This document shows, one piece after another, positions 8,446 through 16,501 of a stretch of DNA of 64,000 nucleotides. Made by a program: the position numbers and the translations under genes. The stretch is from Teichococcus vastitatis (GTDB taxonomy: Bacteria; Pseudomonadota; Alphaproteobacteria; Acetobacterales; Acetobacteraceae). Under the pieces are notes generated by a model. That model saw only the letters and a list, made by a program, of their open reading frames with translations, did not search any database and was not told the DNA's origin. The stretch's first letter is position 1; each line of letters opens with the position of its first letter. The stretch is taken from positions 1-64,000 of the forward strand of contig NZ_QXGS01000002.1 of the NCBI RefSeq assembly GCF_003604215.1, given 5' to 3'.

Positions 8446-9453
8446 ATGCCAATCGTCACCACGACCCTTGCAGGACAGGATGCTTCGGAAGGTCCGGTCC
8501 TCGTGGCCGAAGGCTACCCGGTCACGTTTGAGTTTGTTCACGACGACCCGGCGGACGCCACGAGCTTCGCCTTTCGCCCTCTTTCCGAGGACAGCATCGC
8601 CGATTCGCGGCAATATCTGGGCTACAGCACGCCCATCACCGTGAGCTTCGCTCCGGGAGAGACGGGTCCGAAGACCGTGACGCTGAACACCGCCGAGGAT
8701 GATGCTCCCGTCGCACCGTCCTGGATGGTGTGGGGGCTGGAGGCCGTTGAGGGGGTGGACGAGTTTGTCGGACCAGCAACAGGCTACGGCGCCCCGGAAT
8801 TCTTTCCGATCGCCGTTTCAAACAATGATGGCGGCCCGGACGCCGACCTGATCGAGGGAGGCGACCGGGACGACGTGTTCTCCGGACAGGGCGGGAACGA
8901 CGTAATCAGCGGCCATGGCGGCACCGACACCGCCCTTTACCGGGGGCCGTGCGCGGATTTCACCGTGACCAGGGAAGGAACCACCGGCCAGGTCGAGGAT
9001 GGCGTGGCCGGCCGCGACGGCATCGACAGCCTGGATGGCATCGAGCGCCTGGAATTTACAGATGGCACTCTGGCGCTGGATGCCGATGGTCCGGCCGGCC
9101 AGGCCTACCGGCTCTACCAGGCCGCCTTTGCCCGCGATCCCGATGTGGACGGCTTGCGGCACCAGGTCCAAGCCCTGGATGAAGGGCTCGGCCTGTTGGC
9201 CATCAGTTCCAACTTCCTCGATTCGTCGGAATTCACCGGACGCTACGGGACGAGTCCGTCCGACGCGGAATTCGTCACCCTGCTGTATCGCAACGTCCTG
9301 GCCCGGGAACCCGAGGAGGTCGGCTTCCAGGCGCACACCGCCGGCCTGGGCAACGGCCTGACGCGCGAGCAACTCTTGGTGAACTTCTCGGACAGTGCGG
9401 AAAACCGGCAGCAGACCGCCGCCGAGATCAGCGACGGGATCTGGCTGGGCTGA
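8446..9453 (+). CDS. RTX-repeat and DUF4214 domain protein
   Basis: A 335-residue acidic protein. Residues 1-130 look like a beta-sandwich of Calx-beta type. Residues about 132-160 hold calcium-binding RTX nonapeptide repeats (GGDRDDVFSGQGGNDVISGH). Residues about 215-330 match DUF4214, a domain with YRLYQAAFARDPD and repeated near-copies (LLYRNVLAREPE), common in secreted S-layer-like or type I exported proteins. No N-terminal signal is present, as expected for type I export, but no export ABC/MFP genes are nearby. AGGAG precedes the ATG by five bases. Confidence 0.8.
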   Translation: MPIVTTTLAGQDASEGPVLVAEGYPVTFEFVHDDPADATSFAFRPLSEDSIADSRQYLGYSTPITVSFAPGETGPKTVTLNTAEDDAPVAPSWMVWGLEAVEGVDEFVGPATGYGAPEFFPIAVSNNDGGPDADLIEGGDRDDVFSGQGGNDVISGHGGTDTALYRGPCADFTVTREGTTGQVEDGVAGRDGIDSLDGIERLEFTDGTLALDADGPAGQAYRLYQAAFARDPDVDGLRHQVQALDEGLGLLAISSNFLDSSEFTGRYGTSPSDAEFVTLLYRNVLAREPEEVGFQAHTAGLGNGLTREQLLVNFSDSAENRQQTAAEISDGIWLG

Positions 9454-9528
9454 CAACAGCCCTCCGCCTGGGCGTCGGCTGCGAGGCCGCCGGGCCTATC
9501 CGATGGAGGCCGCACGCAGGTGTGGTCG

Positions 9529-10704
9529 TCAGCCGGCGTGGCCCGCTTCCGCCACGGCGGCGCCCGGCACCCAGACCTGCCCGTCGAACAGCCGCCGCGC
9601 CGTGCGGTAGAAGGAGCCGGCCCGGGCCACCCAGGTGCCGCCCGCCTCCTGCAACACATCGGCACCCACCGTCAGCACGCCGGACGGCATGCCGATGCGC
9701 AACGCTTCCTGCCCGGCTTCCGGCGACAGCGCCTCGGCAACCAGCGTGCCGCTGATCCGGGCGGCAACGGCCGTGCAGAGCGACACGGTTAGCGGCAGGG
9801 CGCGGTGCGGCTGTCCGTTGGACAGTACGCGCGCCACGAGGTCCACCTCGCCTGCCCGCACCACCTCGCCCGACAGGGTGCGGCCTTCGGCCGGCGGACT
9901 GACGAAGCCGATATAGGGCACGCTGGTGATGCCGCGGGCCGCCTCAACGTCCGGCGCGATGCCCATCCGCACCGAAGCCTGCAGCCGGATCGCCTGCAAC
10001 AGCTCCAGCATCGCGGGATCGGCTTCCAGCTCGTCCGGAAGTTCCAGGCCGGTCAGGCCGATGTCGCGCGCGCGCACGAAGACGGCGGCGTTGGCGGCAT
10101 CCACGAGGGAGGCTTCCAGCCTGCCGAAGCCCGGCACCTCCAGCACGTCCAGCACCGCGCCGCTCGGCAGCAGCCGGCCGGTGGTGGCGCCGCCGGGCTC
10201 CACGAAATCCAGCCTGATCGGCGCGCCCGTGCCGCCCACGCCGGGAATGGCGAGGTCGCCATCGTAGCGCGGGCGGCCATCCTCCACCGGGAAGGTGGCG
10301 TGGATGATCTTCTGCGTGTTGGTGTTGAAGATGCGCACCCGGGCCGTGTCGCCCTCCGTCCGCACCAGCCCTTCCTCCACCGCGAAGGGACCGACGGCCG
10401 AACTCATGTTGCCGCAATTGCCCTTGTAGTCGACGCGCCGCTCTTTGATCAGCACCTGCGCGAAAGTGTAGTCGATGTCGGCGTCGGCGCGCGGCGAGGG
10501 CGCCAGCACGCAGACCTTGGACAGCGAGGAGACGCCGCCGCCCATGCCGTCGAGCTGCCGGCCATAAGGGTCCGGCGTGCCCATCGCCGCGGTGAAGATT
10601 GGCGTCCAGGCGGCGCGGTCACCGGGCAGGTCGCGGGCGTGCAGCATCAGCGCCTTGCTGGTGCCGCCGCGCATGAAGACGGCGGGAAGGGAACGCTGGA
10701 TCAT
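9529..10704 (-). CDS. prpF: PrpF family aconitate isomerase-like protein
   Basis: A 391-residue protein of the PrpF/4-oxalomesaconate tautomerase family (diaminopimelate-epimerase-like fold). The N-terminus PAVFMRGGTSKALMLHARDL and the motif KGNCGNMSSAVGPFA are typical. In propionate catabolism PrpF isomerises trans- to cis-2-methylaconitate, assisting the iron-sulfur dehydratase AcnD; other members act on oxalomesaconate or aconitate. Its ATG overlaps the stop of the GntR gene (ATGA), and AAGGA precedes it. The divergent aconitase supports a role with that enzyme, but no prpB or prpC is nearby. Confidence 0.85.
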   Translation of the reverse strand: MIQRSLPAVFMRGGTSKALMLHARDLPGDRAAWTPIFTAAMGTPDPYGRQLDGMGGGVSSLSKVCVLAPSPRADADIDYTFAQVLIKERRVDYKGNCGNMSSAVGPFAVEEGLVRTEGDTARVRIFNTNTQKIIHATFPVEDGRPRYDGDLAIPGVGGTGAPIRLDFVEPGGATTGRLLPSGAVLDVLEVPGFGRLEASLVDAANAAVFVRARDIGLTGLELPDELEADPAMLELLQAIRLQASVRMGIAPDVEAARGITSVPYIGFVSPPAEGRTLSGEVVRAGEVDLVARVLSNGQPHRALPLTVSLCTAVAARISGTLVAEALSPEAGQEALRIGMPSGVLTVGADVLQEAGGTWVARAGSFYRTARRLFDGQVWVPGAAVAEAGHAG

Positions 10705-11639
10705 GGGGTTTCCTTGTGGGTCCGGTTCTTGTTGATCTGATTCGGGGAGGCACGCTCCGCCCGCCGCAAAAGCCGCACCTTCTCCGCGCCCGCCTGGGCC
10801 AGATGGCTGGCCAGAAGCTCCGCCGCCGCGCCGGAGGCACCCTCTTGCAGCCGTTGCAGGATGGCCAGGTGCTCGACGCATTGGTGGCGCACCCGCTCGC
10901 GGTCCAGGATGGCGCGGTATTCCACCAGCCGGCGCAACTGGTTCTGCCGCACCACCATCTGCAGCACGAAGCGGTTGCCCGACAGCGCCGCCAGGGATTC
11001 GTGGAAGGTGGAGTTGGCGGCGAACAGCTCGGCGTCGCCGGCGCGGAACACGGCACCTCCCACCAGCGCCTCCTGCTGCGCTCGCAGCCGCGCCAGCACG
11101 GCCGGGTCGGGCGCGAAGCCCGGCAGATTGAGCGCCGCCGGCTCCAGCACGGCGCGCAGGGTGTAGCTCTCGGCGCAGGCCTCCGGCCCGTCGATCATCG
11201 GCAGAAAGGACCAGCGGCGGGACGGGCGCTGCTCGATCCAGCCTTCCTGGGCGGCGCGCGCCAGCACCCGGCGCAGCGCGTCGCGCGCCAGGCCAGTGCG
11301 GCGCATCGCTTCGTTCTCCGACAGCACGGCCGGCAGCTCGCCCGCCAGCCGCGCGCGCGCCAGGGCAAGGTAGGCGCGTTCCTCGGCCGGGGCATCGGGG
11401 CGGTGGCGCTCCAGCGCCAGCTCGGTGGCATCGCGCGCCAGGAACAGGCCGCGGCGCGGCGGGCGCGGCACCAGGATGCCTTGTGCCGCCAGATGCGCCA
11501 GCGCGCCCCGGATCGGGGAGCGGGAGGTGCCCAGCACCGGTTCCAGCGATTGTTCCGTCAGGTGGTGGCCGGCGGTCCATCCCTCAGCCCGAATGTGGTC
11601 AAGGACGCGGTGCGCCAGCAGCACGTGCAGCGATCCCAT
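10701..11639 (-). CDS. GntR family regulator with two winged helices and an FCD domain
   Basis: A 312-residue transcription factor. Residues about 5-70 form the classical GntR winged helix (LTEQSLEPVLGTSRSPIRGAL). Residues about 95-150 appear to be a second winged helix (MRRTGLARDALRRVLARAA with a wing-like RRWSF). The rest is an all-helical FCD effector domain (TFHESLAALSGNRFV, EHLAIL). FCD regulators usually bind carboxylic acids, fitting control of prpF and the divergent aconitase through the operator at 11671-11696. The start at 11639 has GGAGG and AGGAAGG upstream. Translation is coupled to prpF by an ATGA overlap. Confidence 0.85.
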   Translation of the reverse strand: MGSLHVLLAHRVLDHIRAEGWTAGHHLTEQSLEPVLGTSRSPIRGALAHLAAQGILVPRPPRRGLFLARDATELALERHRPDAPAEERAYLALARARLAGELPAVLSENEAMRRTGLARDALRRVLARAAQEGWIEQRPSRRWSFLPMIDGPEACAESYTLRAVLEPAALNLPGFAPDPAVLARLRAQQEALVGGAVFRAGDAELFAANSTFHESLAALSGNRFVLQMVVRQNQLRRLVEYRAILDRERVRHQCVEHLAILQRLQEGASGAAAELLASHLAQAGAEKVRLLRRAERASPNQINKNRTHKETP

Positions 11640-11670
11640 GGCCCCTTCCTGCCTCCATCCGAGCTTTCTC

Positions 11671-11696
11671 TTGTACGATACCCGCTCATGGTACAA
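11671..11696. promoter_or_regulatory. Probable GntR operator, TTGTAC-N14-GTACAA
   Basis: A perfect 6-bp inverted repeat, TTGTAC at 11671-11676 and GTACAA at 11691-11696, has half-sites 20 bp apart and lies in the divergent promoter region between the GntR gene and the aconitase gene. The TTGT...ACAA ends match sites used by FCD-type GntR regulators. Two-turn spacing would suit a dimer or the double-headed protein encoded beside it. Confidence 0.6.
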
Positions 11697-11772
11697 AACA
11701 CCAGTCGAACGGCCGCCCCGGTTCCCAGCACCCCCTGTTTCCCGGTCCCCCCTGTCCCAAGGAACGCCCCGC

Positions 11773-14556
11773 ATGGCTCCCTCCCCTGCCCTCCAGACCC
11801 TGGACGTCGGCGGCCGCAGCCTCCGCTACGTGCCCATCGCCGATGTGCCGGAAGTGGAAACCCTGCCGGTCACGCTGCGCATCCTGCTGGAGAACCTGCT
11901 GCGCCAGGCCGCGCTGCGCGGCGCCGACACGGCGGCCGAGGTCCGGTCGCTGCTGAACCGCGAGGTGGGCGCCGGCATCACCTTCTACCCGGCGCGGGTG
12001 TTCGGCCAGGATATCCTCGGGCTGGTGATGCTGGTGGACATGGCGGCGATGCGCGACGCCGTGGGGCGCGCGGGCGGCGACCCTTCCACCGTCTCGCCCC
12101 AGGTGCCGATCGACGTCATCATCGACCATTCGCTGCAGGTGGACAGCTGGGCCAACCCGGATGCCGCCCGCATCAATCTTGCCCGCGAATACGACCGCAA
12201 CGGGGAGCGCTTCGCCTTTCTGCGCTGGTGCTCGTCGAGTTTCGAGGGCGTGCGCGTGGTGCCACCCGGCAAGGGCATCATGCACCAGCTGCACATCGAG
12301 CAGATTGGCCGCGTGGTCTGGACCGACAACACGCCGGAGGGCGAGGTCGCCTACCCCGACAGCTGCGTCGGCACCGACAGCCATACGCCCATGGTGAACG
12401 GCCTCGGCATCCTTGGCTGGGGCGTCGGCGGCATCGAGGCGGAGGCGGTGATGGTGGGCAAGCCCGTCGCCATTGCCCTGCCGGAGGTGGTGGGCATCGA
12501 GGTGACGGGAAGCCTGCGCGACGGCGTGCTGCCGACCGACCTGGTGCTGGCGATCACCGAGAAGCTGCGCTCCCTCGGCGTGGTTGGCAAGTTCGTCGAG
12601 TTCTTCGGTCCCGGCCTCGACGTGCTGTCCCTCGGCGACCGCGGCATGATCGCCAACATGGCGCCCGAATACGGCGCCACGGCGGTGTTCTTCCCCGTTG
12701 ACCGCCGCGCGCTTGACTACATGCGCGTCACCGGCCGCGACGAGGAGCAGGTGGCGCTGGTGGAAGCCTATTGCCGGGCCCAGAAGCTGTGGCACGACGA
12801 GACGGTGCCGGCGCCGCGGTTCGAGACGGTGCTGACGCTGGACCTCGACAGCATCCGCCCCGCCATCGCCGGCCCACGCAACCCGGAAGACCGGCTGGAC
12901 CTGGAAACCGCCCCCGCCGCCTTCGCCGAGCACCACCGGCAGATCGCCGGCCGCCCGATCGACCCGGCCCGCCGCTCGCCCGTGGCCGGCAGCGATTTCG
13001 CGCTGTTCGACGGCGCGGTGGTGATCGCCGCCATCACCTCCTGCACCAACACCGCCAACCCGGCCAACATGATGGCAGCCGGGCTGGTGGCGAAGAAGGC
13101 CGTGGCGCGCGGCCTGCGCTCCCGGCCCTGGGTGAAAACCTCCCTGGTGCCGGGCAGCCAAGTGACCGCCTCGGTGCTCGAGCGGGCTGGGCTGCAAGGC
13201 GACCTCGACGCGCTGGGCTTCCACATCGCCGGCTTCGGCTGCACCACCTGCAATGGCGGCTCCGGCCCGCTGCCCGAGCCGGTGGTGGAGGCGATCGAGG
13301 GCGAGAAGCTGGTCACCACCGCCGTGCTGTCCGGCAACCGCAATTTCGAAGGCCGCATCCACCCGAATGTGCGTGCCGCCTACCTCGCTTCTCCGGCGCT
13401 GGTGGTGGCCTATGCGCTGGCGGGATCGCTGACGGTGGACATCACGCGCGACCCGCTGGGCACCGGCGGCGACGGCCAGCCCGTCTACCTGCGCGACATC
13501 TGGCCCAGCGCCGCCGAGGTCTCGGCGGCCATCGAGGGCGCCTATGCCCGCGACCTGTTCGTGGAGAAATATGCCGAGCTGTACGAGGGCGGCGAGCCCT
13601 GGGACGCGCTGGCCCGGCCGCACAGCGAAAGCTTCGCCTGGGAGGGCGACAGCACCTATATCCGCCGCCCGCCCTATTTCGACGGGCTGACGCGCGAGGC
13701 ACCGCCGGTTCGCGACATCACCGGCATGCGGCCGCTGGTGATCCTGGGCGATTCCATCACCACCGACCACATCTCGCCCTCCGGCGCGATCAGCCTAGGC
13801 ACGCCGGCGGCGGATTTCCTGCTGTCCAAGGGCGTGCAGCGGAAGGACTTCAACAACTACACCACGCGGCGCGGCAACCATGAGGTCGCGGTGCGCGCTA
13901 CCTTCGCCAATATCCGCCTGCGCAACCGAATGGTTCCCGGCATCGAGGGCGGCGTCACCCGGGTGATGCCGGAAGGGACGCAGATGCGCGTCTTCGAGGC
14001 GGCGCAGGAATATCTAAGGCGCGACGTGCCGCTGGTGGTGGTGGCGGGGCGCAACTATGGCTGCGGCTCCTCCCGCGACTGGGCGGCCAAGGGCGTGGCG
14101 TTGCTGGGCGTGAAGGCGGTAATCGCCGAAAGCTTCGAGCGCATCCACCGCACCAACTTGGTCGGCATGGGGGTGCTGCCGCTGCAATTCGCCGCCGGCA
14201 CCACGGCCGAGACGCTGCGCCTCGACGGCAGCGAGGTGTTCGACGTGATCGACCTCGCCGGCAGGATCGGCGTGCGTGCCGAGCTGCGCTGCGTGATCCA
14301 CCGGGCCGACGGCAGCAGCGACACCATTCCGCTGACGGCGCGGCTGGATACGGCGGAGGATGTGGAATACTGGCGCCATGGTGGCATCCTGCCGCGCGTC
14401 TGGCGCTCCTACGTCACCGGCACCCCGATGCGGGACGCGGACAGCGACACCGCGCCGCGGACGGCCCGCGACGGCACCGGCCCGGGCCGCGAGCTGCCCG
14501 ATGCCTTGCCGGCCAGCGACACGCCGAGCGAGGCGCAGGGCCCGGCCATCGGCTGA
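11773..14556 (+). CDS. acnA: Aconitase family [4Fe-4S] hydratase (AcnA/AcnD-like)
   Basis: A 927-residue iron-sulfur dehydratase. Cluster ligands are C424 (SCTNT) and C490/C493 (GCTTC). The large N-terminal aconitase domains and the C-terminal swivel domain (YGCGSSRDWAAKG) are complete. Overall it resembles AcnA, which converts citrate to isocitrate. Around the last ligand, however, it reads CTTCNGGSG, closer to AcnD, the 2-methylcitrate dehydratase that needs PrpF. Location opposite prpF supports a specialised rather than a housekeeping aconitase. The C-terminus carries about 45 extra low-complexity residues. AAGGA lies nine bases before the ATG. Confidence 0.85.
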   Translation: MAPSPALQTLDVGGRSLRYVPIADVPEVETLPVTLRILLENLLRQAALRGADTAAEVRSLLNREVGAGITFYPARVFGQDILGLVMLVDMAAMRDAVGRAGGDPSTVSPQVPIDVIIDHSLQVDSWANPDAARINLAREYDRNGERFAFLRWCSSSFEGVRVVPPGKGIMHQLHIEQIGRVVWTDNTPEGEVAYPDSCVGTDSHTPMVNGLGILGWGVGGIEAEAVMVGKPVAIALPEVVGIEVTGSLRDGVLPTDLVLAITEKLRSLGVVGKFVEFFGPGLDVLSLGDRGMIANMAPEYGATAVFFPVDRRALDYMRVTGRDEEQVALVEAYCRAQKLWHDETVPAPRFETVLTLDLDSIRPAIAGPRNPEDRLDLETAPAAFAEHHRQIAGRPIDPARRSPVAGSDFALFDGAVVIAAITSCTNTANPANMMAAGLVAKKAVARGLRSRPWVKTSLVPGSQVTASVLERAGLQGDLDALGFHIAGFGCTTCNGGSGPLPEPVVEAIEGEKLVTTAVLSGNRNFEGRIHPNVRAAYLASPALVVAYALAGSLTVDITRDPLGTGGDGQPVYLRDIWPSAAEVSAAIEGAYARDLFVEKYAELYEGGEPWDALARPHSESFAWEGDSTYIRRPPYFDGLTREAPPVRDITGMRPLVILGDSITTDHISPSGAISLGTPAADFLLSKGVQRKDFNNYTTRRGNHEVAVRATFANIRLRNRMVPGIEGGVTRVMPEGTQMRVFEAAQEYLRRDVPLVVVAGRNYGCGSSRDWAAKGVALLGVKAVIAESFERIHRTNLVGMGVLPLQFAAGTTAETLRLDGSEVFDVIDLAGRIGVRAELRCVIHRADGSSDTIPLTARLDTAEDVEYWRHGGILPRVWRSYVTGTPMRDADSDTAPRTARDGTGPGRELPDALPASDTPSEAQGPAIG

Positions 14557-14571
14557 CAGCGGCCGGAACGG

Positions 14572-16359
14572 TCAGGCGGGCGTTTCGGCGCGCGCCGCCT
14601 GCCCGGCCGAGGCCCGCCACAGCGCCGCCAGCTCGCCTAGCGAGGTGACGATGGGGTGGCCGGTGGTTTCCTGGCGCAGCTGCGCCAGCATTGCGCTGTC
14701 GGGCCGGGCATGCCACACGCCGATGGCGATGCCGGCCTCCGGCAGCGCCTTCTCCCAGCGGCGGATCATCAGCCGGACGCTGGCCGCGCTGCTGCCTTCC
14801 TCCAGCACCGAGATGCAGCACAGCCGCGTGCGCGACGCGAGGTCCGGCGGCAGCTCGGCGCCTTCCGGCGTCATGGCCGCCGCCACGCCTTCCGATTGCA
14901 GCGCCAGGGCCGCGATCGAGGCCGACAGGTCATCCAGCCGGCCGCGCCCGGCGGCGCACAGGCAGAGCGGCGCATCCGCCGGCAATTCCGGCACCGGGGA
15001 TTCCTTCTGCACGGCGTCCAGCAGGCTGGCGGTCTGGACCCGCACCTGGTCCAGACGCTCTGGCTCCAGCTCCTCGCGCGACCAGTCGTGATCGGCCAGC
15101 GCCAGCGCCGGCAGCGCCACGCCGTCCAGATAGGCGGTGAGCGATGGCGCCTCGCGCAGCGTCAGCCGCGCCTGCTCCAGCAGCGCGGCGGCATTGCCCT
15201 GCAACGAGCGCTGGTAGAAGCTTTCCTCCGGCCGCAGCGAAGGCCGGTCGCCCAGCATGACATCGAGGAAGCCGAGACTCGGCACGTGCCGCCCGAGCAC
15301 CACCAGCACCACGGTGAGCGGCATCGCCAGCAGCAGGCCGATCGGTCCCCAGATAAAGGTCCAGAACACCGCGGCGATCACCACCGCCACCGGCGACAGG
15401 CCGGTGGAGCGGCCGAACACCATCGGCTCCAGCACATGGCCCATCATCGGCTCGGCCAGCAGAAACAACACCAGCACCCAGATCGCCAGGCCCCAGCCCG
15501 GATCCACGGCCACCGCCAGCAGCAATGGCGGAATCAGCGCGATGAACAGGCCCAGGAACGGCACGAAGCGCATCAGCCCGGCCAGGATGCCCCACAACGC
15601 CGCGCTGGGCAGGCCCAGCAGCCACAGCACCACGCCGATAAAGGCACCGAGCGCCGCGTTCAGCGCCACCTGCGCCAGAAACAGCCGGGACAGCCGCCGT
15701 GCCGTGTCGTTCAGCGCCACGGTGGTGCGGTGCAGGTCGCTGCTGCCGGCCAGACGGATCACCCGGTCGCGCAGGTCCTCACGGTACAGCAGCACGAAAA
15801 TGGCGAACAGCACCACCACGCCGGCGGTGGCCAGCGGCGCCAGCACCGGCCCGGCCAAGCCCTGGATCACCTCCAGCGGCGTGGTGCCGAGGTCCGGCGG
15901 CATCGTGCTGTTGCCGGCCGGGGCGGCGTGGCCGCCGCTGCGCGCGCCGGAAGGAAGGCTGTCACCCACCATGCTGCGCAGATCCTGCAGCACCAGCTGA
16001 ACTTCCTGCATCAGCTCGGCCAGGTGCAGGTTCTGCAGCTTCTGCCGCAGGTTCTCCTGGTAGGCGGGCAGGCCGCTGACCAGACTGCCGGCCTGCCGCG
16101 CCATCACCATGCCGATGCCCAGGATGGCCCCGGCACCGAGCAGCACCGACAGCACCACCGCCAGCGCATTGGGCAGAAACACGCGGCGCAGCACCGTCAC
16201 CACCGGCGCCAGCACGAAGGCCAGCAGCACCGCCAGCACCAGCGGCACGATCACGTCGCGGCCGAAATACAGCCCGGCGATGATCAGCGCGGTGGACAGC
16301 AAGCCGTTCTGCAGCGCGCGACCGGGCTTGGCGGCCGACGCGGCCTGGGGAAGTATCAT
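14572..16359 (-). CDS. AI-2E family transporter with long cytoplasmic tail
   Basis: A 595-residue protein. The first ~370 residues are a PerM/AI-2E exporter domain: paired N-terminal helices, a soluble segment, then a run of helices including LPSAALWGILAGLMRFVPF and a Gly/Pro-rich LAMPLTVVLVVLG. Members are proposed to export autoinducer-2 or to act as Na+/H+ antiporters. The remaining ~225 residues are soluble, contain CLCAAGRGRLDDLSA and LCCISVLEEGSSAASVRLM, and have no recognised domain. AGGAG precedes the ATG. It converges on the aconitase gene. Confidence 0.85.
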   Translation of the reverse strand: MILPQAASAAKPGRALQNGLLSTALIIAGLYFGRDVIVPLVLAVLLAFVLAPVVTVLRRVFLPNALAVVLSVLLGAGAILGIGMVMARQAGSLVSGLPAYQENLRQKLQNLHLAELMQEVQLVLQDLRSMVGDSLPSGARSGGHAAPAGNSTMPPDLGTTPLEVIQGLAGPVLAPLATAGVVVLFAIFVLLYREDLRDRVIRLAGSSDLHRTTVALNDTARRLSRLFLAQVALNAALGAFIGVVLWLLGLPSAALWGILAGLMRFVPFLGLFIALIPPLLLAVAVDPGWGLAIWVLVLFLLAEPMMGHVLEPMVFGRSTGLSPVAVVIAAVFWTFIWGPIGLLLAMPLTVVLVVLGRHVPSLGFLDVMLGDRPSLRPEESFYQRSLQGNAAALLEQARLTLREAPSLTAYLDGVALPALALADHDWSREELEPERLDQVRVQTASLLDAVQKESPVPELPADAPLCLCAAGRGRLDDLSASIAALALQSEGVAAAMTPEGAELPPDLASRTRLCCISVLEEGSSAASVRLMIRRWEKALPEAGIAIGVWHARPDSAMLAQLRQETTGHPIVTSLGELAALWRASAGQAARAETPA

Positions 16360-16501
16360 GGGTGGTGCTCCTGCGGCCCAGCCGGTAGGGCATGAACCGG
16401 CTCCATCAACGCCGCAGCGCCCAAGGTGGTTGAGGCCAGACCCATAAGGTGAAGCTTCGGTGACGCGGTGGTGAACCCCGCGGCCGTGCCGCGCGTTACC
16501 G

